A stretch of 64,000 nucleotides of DNA from Shewanella inventionis (GTDB taxonomy: Bacteria > Pseudomonadota > Gammaproteobacteria > Enterobacterales > Shewanellaceae), in NCBI RefSeq assembly GCF_014641855.1, contig NZ_BMII01000006.1, positions 62,001 through 126,000 of the forward strand, written 5' to 3'. The position numbers and the translations under genes were made by a program. Positions within the stretch are counted from its first letter, which is position 1. Each line of letters begins with the position of its first letter. Below are positions 58,714-64,000 of the stretch, one piece after another. The notes under the pieces were generated by a model. That model ran no database searches. It saw only the letters and a list, made by a program, of their open reading frames with translations, and was not told the origin of the DNA.

Positions 58714-59238
58714 ATGAATTATTTCGATCTGTTCAATTTAGAACCTGCCTTTGATATCGACACCGCCTTACTTGCAGAGCGTTACCGCGAACTGCAAAGG
58801 GCGGTTCATCCTGATAAGTTTGCTAATGATTCTGAGCAACAGAAATTGTTGTCGGTTCAGCGGACCTCGCAAGTCAATGACGGTTATCAAACCTTAAAAA
58901 ATCCTTTGCGCCGTGCAGAGCACATGTTGAGCTTACGGGGCATAGAATTAAGCCATGAAACCACAACACTTAAAGATGGTGCATTTTTAATGCAGCAAAT
59001 GGAGTGGCGTGAAGCATTAGAAGATATTCAACATAGCCAAGAGCCCCAAGAGCTAGTTGATGAATTATATGACTCTTTTGCTGAATTCGAAGCGACGTTA
59101 TCCAAAAAATTAACTTCATTGCTCGCATCAAGCGATGAGGCTGATGCATTATTAGCTGCAGATCAAATTCGAAAGTTAAAGTTTATGGCAAAATTGCAAG
59201 ACGAGTTAGCCCGTATTGAAGATGACTTACTGGACTAG
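58714..59238 (+). CDS. hscB: Fe-S co-chaperone HscB
   Basis: The J-domain partner of HscA, which delivers IscU to it. The 174-residue protein has the J domain (1-75) with HPDKF and a C-terminal helical IscU-binding domain. It follows iscA by 48 bases. Confidence 0.96.
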   Translation: MNYFDLFNLEPAFDIDTALLAERYRELQRAVHPDKFANDSEQQKLLSVQRTSQVNDGYQTLKNPLRRAEHMLSLRGIELSHETTTLKDGAFLMQQMEWREALEDIQHSQEPQELVDELYDSFAEFEATLSKKLTSLLASSDEADALLAADQIRKLKFMAKLQDELARIEDDLLD

Positions 59239-59306
59239 TTCGTTAGACTTACATTCAAATTTAATGATTAGCGCTGCTAGTCAATAACACAACAAGTTGG
59301 AACACT

Positions 59307-61166
59307 ATGGCACTGTTGCAAATTGCAGAACCTGGCCAAAGCGCCGCACCACACCAGCATCGTTTGGCTGTGGGGATCGATCTTGGCACCACTAATTCAT
59401 TAGTGGCAACAGTCAGAAGCGGACTGGCATCAACCTTAGCTGATGATAGCGGTCGTCACTCATTACCGTCAGTTGTGCATTACTCAGATGAGTTAGTTCA
59501 AGTTGGCTACGATGCTCAAGCTAAATCAGCGTTAGATCCGCAAAATACCATCGTTTCAGTGAAGCGTTTTATGGGTCGCAGCCTTGCTGATGTGCAATCA
59601 GGCGTGCATAAACTGCCTTACGATCTCCAGGCGAGTGAGAACGGTTTGCCTGTATTTAATACTCCAATGGGCCAAGTTAACCCTGTACAAGTGTCGGCAG
59701 AAATTTTAAAGCCATTAATCGCACGTGCAGAGTCAACCTTAGGCGGTGAGCTTCAAGGGATTGTGATTACCGTGCCGGCCTATTTTGATGACGCTCAACG
59801 TCAAGGCACAAAAGATGCCGCTGAATTACTTGGCGTTAAGGTGCTGCGCTTACTCAATGAGCCAACTGCCGCAGCGATTGCTTATGGATTAGATTCTAAG
59901 CAAGAGGGCGTGATTGCGATTTATGATCTCGGTGGTGGCACGTTTGATATTTCTGTACTTCGTTTAAATCGTGGCGTTTTTGAAGTGCTTGCAACCGGTG
60001 GTGATTCTGCGCTTGGCGGTGATGATTTTGACCATCTGTTGGTGAGTCATTTACAACAAGCATGGAATATTACCGAGCCTAATAATCAGTTAGCGCGTCA
60101 GTTACTCATCGAAGCACGCAGAGTAAAAGAAGCATTAACAGAAAATGACGTCGTTGATGCAAGTGTTGTGATGGATAATCAAACATTAACGACCTCAGTT
60201 GATAAGTCATTATTTAACGAACTGATTGGCGCGTTAGTGAAAAAGACCATTAGCAGTTGCCGCCGTACTTTGCGTGATGCTGGTGTGAGTGTTGACGAAG
60301 TGATTGAAACCGTCATGGTAGGCGGTTCAACTCGTGTGCCATTAGTACGCGAGCAAGTAGAAGCCTTCTTCAAAAAAGCACCACTGACCTCAATTGACCC
60401 AGATCGTGTTGTGGCCATTGGCGCGGCAATTCAAGCTGATATTTTGGTGGGTAACAAACCAGAATCTGACTTGTTATTGTTAGATGTTATTCCATTATCG
60501 CTTGGTATTGAAACCATGGGCGGATTGGTTGAAAAAGTCGTGACCCGTAATACCACAATCCCGGTTGCCCGTGCGCAAGAGTTTACCACGTTTAAAGACG
60601 GCCAAACGGCAATGGCATTTCATGTGGTACAGGGTGAGCGAGAGTTGGTTGAAGATTGCCGTTCACTCGCGCGGTTTACCCTACATGGTATTCCTGCGAT
60701 GGCTGCTGGCGCTGCACATATTCGTGTAACCTTCCAGGTAGACGCCGATGGATTGCTCAGTGTCACAGCGATGGAAAAATCAACCGAAGTAAAAACCACT
60801 ATTCAGGTTAAACCTTCTTTTGGTTTGTCTGACACTGAAATTGCCACCATGCTAAAAGATTCGATGAAGCATGCTAAAGATGACATTACTCGACGAATGC
60901 TTGCAGAGCAAAAAGTTGAAGCGGCGCGTGTGATTGAGTCATTAAATGCCGCATTAGGTAAAGATGGTGATTTACTTGATGAACAAGAGCGTAAACAGTT
61001 AACTGATGCGATTGCGTTACTTGACGCTACCGCACAACAAGACGATGTTGATGCCATTGAGAAAGCAATTGCTAGTCTTGATGAACAAACTCAAGATTTT
61101 GCGTCACGACGCATGGATAATTCTATTAGAGCGGCGCTAAAAGGGCAGTCGGTCGATAACATATAG
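59307..61166 (+). CDS. hscA: Fe-S chaperone HscA
   Basis: A specialised Hsp70 that helps release clusters from IscU. The 619-residue protein shows the nucleotide motifs [29 protein letters not shown] and [13 protein letters not shown], then the substrate domain and lid. The length equals that of E. coli HscA (616). fdx follows after eight bases. Confidence 0.96.
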   Translation: MALLQIAEPGQSAAPHQHRLAVGIDLGTTNSLVATVRSGLASTLADDSGRHSLPSVVHYSDELVQVGYDAQAKSALDPQNTIVSVKRFMGRSLADVQSGVHKLPYDLQASENGLPVFNTPMGQVNPVQVSAEILKPLIARAESTLGGELQGIVITVPAYFDDAQRQGTKDAAELLGVKVLRLLNEPTAAAIAYGLDSKQEGVIAIYDLGGGTFDISVLRLNRGVFEVLATGGDSALGGDDFDHLLVSHLQQAWNITEPNNQLARQLLIEARRVKEALTENDVVDASVVMDNQTLTTSVDKSLFNELIGALVKKTISSCRRTLRDAGVSVDEVIETVMVGGSTRVPLVREQVEAFFKKAPLTSIDPDRVVAIGAAIQADILVGNKPESDLLLLDVIPLSLGIETMGGLVEKVVTRNTTIPVARAQEFTTFKDGQTAMAFHVVQGERELVEDCRSLARFTLHGIPAMAAGAAHIRVTFQVDADGLLSVTAMEKSTEVKTTIQVKPSFGLSDTEIATMLKDSMKHAKDDITRRMLAEQKVEAARVIESLNAALGKDGDLLDEQERKQLTDAIALLDATAQQDDVDAIEKAIASLDEQTQDFASRRMDNSIRAALKGQSVDNI

Positions 61167-61174
61167 GTGAAATA

Positions 61175-61510
61175 ATGCCACAGTTAGTATTTTTACCCCA
61201 TCAAGAGCTTTGTCCAGATGGCGCAGTACTTGAAGCAGAAGTTGGTGAGACCATTTTAAACGTTGCACTACGTAACGGTATTCACATAGAACACGCTTGT
61301 GAAAAGTCATGCGCTTGTACCACATGCCATGTAATTGTACGTGAAGGCTTTGACCAACTAGAAGAAAGCGATGAGCTTGAAGATGACATGCTAGATAAAG
61401 CATGGGGTTTAGAGCCTGAAAGCCGCTTGTCTTGCCAAGCTAAAGTGGTTGATTGTGACATGGTGATAGATATTCCTAAATACACCATTAACATGGTGAG
61501 CGAAGGCTAA
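61175..61510 (+). CDS. fdx: [2Fe-2S] ferredoxin Fdx
   Basis: The adrenodoxin-type ferredoxin that supplies electrons to Fe-S assembly. The 111-residue protein has the cluster ligands CEKSCACTTC and SCQAKV (the fourth cysteine). It ends the operon; a strong terminator follows, and iscX, usual after fdx in enterics, is absent. Confidence 0.96.
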   Translation: MPQLVFLPHQELCPDGAVLEAEVGETILNVALRNGIHIEHACEKSCACTTCHVIVREGFDQLEESDELEDDMLDKAWGLEPESRLSCQAKVVDCDMVIDIPKYTINMVSEG

Positions 61511-61548
61511 ACCATCGCCAGTTATTGTACAGTTTTAGTATAAAAATG

Positions 61549-61580
61549 AGAGTCAATCATCAAGATTGACTCTTTTTTTA
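61549..61580 (+). terminator. Terminator of the isc operon
   Basis: AGAGTCAATC / GATTGACTCT stem (61549-61573) with loop ATCAA, then TTTTTTATTT. It lies about 40 bases past fdx. Confidence 0.93.
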
Positions 61581-61656
61581 TTTCTGGTCATTCCTGTCAT
61601 TGATTTTAAATAAACTCAGCGTATGATGCGCGAAAATTCCTTTTCTGGAGCACTCT

Positions 61657-62568
61657 GTGCGCATCGCAATACTGTCTCAAGGCCCGCAATTATATTCAAC
61701 CCGTCGCTTAGTCGAGGCAGCTGTCGCCCGCGGACATGAAGTTAAAGTAATTAACCCATTAAAGTGTTACATGAACATCAACATGACTAAGCCTAGCATT
61801 CATATGGCGGGTAAAGATCTTGGCCATTTTGATGCCGTGATCCCACGTATTGGTGCATCTGTCACTTTTTATGGCTCTGCTGTGCTGCGTCAATTAGAGA
61901 TGATGGGCGTTTATGCGGTAAATAGCTCAATTGGCATTGCGCGATCGCGTGATAAATTACGTTCTATGCAATTATTGTCTCGCAGAGGCATTGGTCTGCC
62001 TATTACTGGTTTTGCTAATAAACCAAGTGACATTCCTGATTTAATTGACATGGTTGGTGGTGCGCCGTTAGTGGTTAAATTACTTGAAGGCACACAGGGT
62101 ATTGGCGTAGTGCTAGCTGAAACACGTAAAGCCGCAGAAAGCGTACTAGAAGCCTTTATGGGCCTTAAAGCTAACATTATGGTGCAAGAATATATTGCAG
62201 AAGCTCAAGGCGCGGATATTCGCTGTTTTGTATTAGGCGATAAGGTCATAGCCGCAATGAAACGTCAGGCTAAACCGGGGGAATTTCGCTCTAATTTACA
62301 CCGTGGAGGTAGTGCGACCTTAGTTAAATTATCGCCTCAGGAGCGCTCAGTTGCATTACGTGCGGCTCGTACAATGGGCTTAAATGTTGCTGGCGTTGAT
62401 TTATTACGCTCTAACCACGGGCCTGTCGTGATGGAAGTGAATTCATCGCCAGGGCTTGAGGGTATTGAAGCTGCGACACAAAAAGATGTTGCAGACGCCA
62501 TTATTTGTTTTATTGAAAAAAATGCAGTTAAAACCAACAAACAAACTAACGAAATGGCAGTTTGTTAA
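61657..62568 (+). CDS. rimK: Ribosomal protein S6 glutamate ligase RimK
   Basis: RimK adds glutamate residues to the C-terminus of S6. The 303-residue ATP-grasp protein (E. coli 300) shows [21 protein letters not shown] at the start, [16 protein letters not shown] in the ATP loop and metal ligands near [14 protein letters not shown]. It uses a GTG start with GGAG seven bases upstream. It stands alone between the isc terminator and ndk. Confidence 0.94.
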   Translation: MRIAILSQGPQLYSTRRLVEAAVARGHEVKVINPLKCYMNINMTKPSIHMAGKDLGHFDAVIPRIGASVTFYGSAVLRQLEMMGVYAVNSSIGIARSRDKLRSMQLLSRRGIGLPITGFANKPSDIPDLIDMVGGAPLVVKLLEGTQGIGVVLAETRKAAESVLEAFMGLKANIMVQEYIAEAQGADIRCFVLGDKVIAAMKRQAKPGEFRSNLHRGGSATLVKLSPQERSVALRAARTMGLNVAGVDLLRSNHGPVVMEVNSSPGLEGIEAATQKDVADAIICFIEKNAVKTNKQTNEMAVC

Positions 62569-62642
62569 TATAAATGACCTAAATAAATGCTGAAATGTTA
62601 TTGCCTATGCTGATAAGGCTAGGCATTTTCAGTTTAATTACG

Positions 62643-62648
62643 TATAAT
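62643..62648 (+). promoter_or_regulatory. Possible -10 element of ndk
   Basis: TATAAT lies 44 bases upstream of the ndk start. No good -35 is visible at 17 bases. Confidence 0.4.
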
Positions 62649-62691
62649 CCGCGCGAATTTTTTAAACTTGCTCACATTAAGGAAGCTAGTT

Positions 62692-63123
62692 ATGGCGATC
62701 GAACGCACATTCTCAATTATTAAGCCAGATGCAGTTGCTAAAAACCACATCGGTGCAATCTACAACCGTTTTGAATCAGCTGGTCTAAAGATCATTGCTT
62801 CTAAAATGGTTCACCTTTCTAAAGAACAAGCTGAAGGTTTCTACGCTGAACACAGCGCACGTCCTTTCTTTGGTGCTTTAGTGTCTTTTATGACTTCTGG
62901 TCCAGTAATGGTTCAAGTGTTAGAAGGCGAAAATGCAGTACTAGCTAACCGCGAAATCATGGGTGCAACTAACCCAGCTGAAGCTGCTCGTGGTACTTTA
63001 CGTGCTGACTACGCAGCAAGCATCGACGAAAACGCAGTTCACGGTTCTGATGCTGTTGAATCAGCAGCTCGTGAAATTGCTTACTTCTTCAGCGCTGAAG
63101 AAGTGTGCCCACGCACTCGTTAA
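62692..63123 (+). CDS. ndk: Nucleoside diphosphate kinase
   Basis: Ndk transfers phosphate between nucleoside triphosphates and diphosphates. The 143-residue protein (E. coli 143) has the start [21 protein letters not shown] and the phosphohistidine in [21 protein letters not shown] seven bases upstream fixes the ATG at 62692; the open frame from 62668 lacks this. A terminator follows at 63145. Confidence 0.97.
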   Translation: MAIERTFSIIKPDAVAKNHIGAIYNRFESAGLKIIASKMVHLSKEQAEGFYAEHSARPFFGALVSFMTSGPVMVQVLEGENAVLANREIMGATNPAEAARGTLRADYAASIDENAVHGSDAVESAAREIAYFFSAEEVCPRTR

Positions 63124-63144
63124 TCTTTGCTAGCAAGAACATCG

Positions 63145-63172
63145 AAAAGGAGCCCTAGGCTCCTTTTTTGTT
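63145..63172 (+). terminator. Terminator of ndk
   Basis: AAAAGGAGCC / GGCTCCTTTT stem with loop CTA, followed by TTGTTTTT (63145-63175). Confidence 0.93.
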
Positions 63173-63309
63173 TTTAATCTCTGCTCAGGTTTATCTACAG
63201 CGGTATAGGCACAAAATGCCTTCATTAGAACTGTTTAGGCTTCTGTTACACAAACTGAATTACAGTCTCCCAGTCAGTAACATCCTGCAAGCACTATGTA
63301 AATGCAATA

Positions 63310-63440
63310 TTCAAATCTAATATCAACATGTTTATTCATGCTTATCTTTCAATATCTAATATCTAATATCTAGCCTTGAGCATCTAACATTCCACATCTA
63401 GTATTCTATAGCCAGTAGCATCTAACACTGAGCATTTGAT
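63310..63440. repeat. Degenerate ATCTAATAT/AGCATCTAACA repeats
   Basis: AATATCTAATATCTAATATCT tandem at about 63351-63371, then variants GAGCATCTAACAT, CACATCTAGTATTC and TAGCATCTAACAC spaced 20-45 bases. Low-complexity, non-coding. Confidence 0.6.
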
Positions 63441-64000
63441 ACATTTTAGCCAGCATTCAATCGTCACCCCTAATACCAGTATCTCGATTTTCTTGGCAAC
63501 GACGTTGTTTTTTCCATTTATAATTGTGTTACTCACTCATAAGGCTATTGGACAGGTTAACTGACTAGTTTGCTTTATTGAGGGCTTTAGCAACTGCAAC
63601 GTTCGATCGTTCAATTAACCACTTTACTTCCCCGGAGTTATTGAGCCTAGAAGAGATGTTTTCTACCCGCAAAAATGTTATCAACTTGTTTTTTTACTTG
63701 TCATTTTTGAGTGATAAATGAACTCTTAGCCGCATAGTGTGTGAAAATTGATGTATTAATACACGTTTTTTTGGCGTTGATTACCTCTTAAGTAAACTGT
63801 TTTCAGTATTTATTGACATGTTTTGAATAAAAATAAGCGTATAGAATACGTTATAGTCTATTTGTGAATAAATAATCATTCACTATTTATGTTAAATTTT
63901 CTGCTATTTTAGTTCAAAACAAAATATTTAACTTAATTTACAAAAATAATGATAGATACAGGTTATGAACTTTTGTTTTTATATTGTTAACTATGTTTTC

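Larger units (their letters stand above)
63124..64000. other. Long AT-rich non-coding region at the right edge
   Basis: 877 bases with no convincing gene. It contains the ndk terminator (63145), repeated ATCTA-type words (63310-63440), and an AT-rich end with a possible gene start at 63965 (ATG, no clear ribosome site) running off the window. Confidence 0.55.

Noticed and set aside
63565..63690. Leftward frame of about 38 codons ending at 63565 (..VKWLIERSNVAVAKALNKAN)
   Set aside because: It looks somewhat protein-like and might be a decayed gene, but it has no start codon in frame before a stop, and no recognisable family.
63965..64000. Possible gene start at the right edge (MNFCFYIVNYVF)
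   Set aside because: No convincing ribosome site and only 12 codons before the end.

Overview
The window reads as a chromosomal segment of a marine gammaproteobacterium, most likely Shewanella or a close relative. I infer this from gene content and order (cysZ / smc-zipA-ligA; suhB, trmJ-cysE-iscRSUA-hscBA-fdx, rimK, ndk), from an Smc-type rather than MukB-type condensin, and from the moderately AT-rich, gene-dense DNA. It is mostly conserved backbone. I see no rRNA, tRNA, CRISPR array, prophage or intact insertion sequence. Both edges are open: a gene start runs off the left end, and the right 0.9 kb is non-coding.

Layout. 0-6 kb: a LysR regulator, a TonB-dependent receptor without a Fur site, and cysK, all leftward. 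6-11 kb: a long FabH-type ketoacyl synthase and a REC-REC-GGDEF diguanylate cyclase rightward, converging on a large DUF5916-type outer-membrane protein. 11-22 kb: cysZ leftward, then smc, zipA, ligA, a DUF2919 membrane protein, an HD-GYP-type protein, a YeeZ-like dehydrogenase, an S4-domain protein and rraB. 22-29 kb: a small repeat lipoprotein, an SDR, a TauE-type exporter and sbcDC. 29.6-37.5 kb: an M23 peptidase, two VOC proteins around an MFS exporter, a YgjP-like protease, a DUF3010 protein, a DEAD-box helicase and a patatin. 37.6-44 kb: nrdDG behind a pair of NrdR-like boxes, an Old Yellow Enzyme, and a siderophore receptor with a near-perfect Fur box. 44.5-47 kb: yibL, ribA, a solitary outer-membrane barrel and a VF530-type protein. 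47-51 kb: a short CstA-type transporter beside a BtsS/BtsR-type two-component pair. 51-54 kb: an orphan ParA ATPase with a ribbon-helix-helix partner, a PilZ protein and psiE. 53-63 kb: suhB, trmJ, cysE and the isc operon behind tandem IscR sites, then rimK and ndk.

Functional threads. Sulfur and Fe-S metabolism recurs: cysK, cysZ, cysE and the whole isc operon. Iron uptake, Fe-S assembly and anaerobic nucleotide reduction each carry a recognisable regulatory site (Fur, IscR, NrdR). Cyclic-di-GMP proteins occur three times (GGDEF, HD-GYP-type, PilZ). DNA maintenance is represented by smc, ligA, sbcDC and the ParA module.

I did not find a clearly new defence or mobile system. The most promising lesser-known items are the ParA/ribbon-helix-helix pair with the neighbouring PilZ gene and its TTGCTAC repeats, the BtsSR locus with a 19-bp palindrome and a shortened transporter, the lipoprotein built on three 11-residue repeats, and the very glutamine-rich arms of Smc and SbcC.
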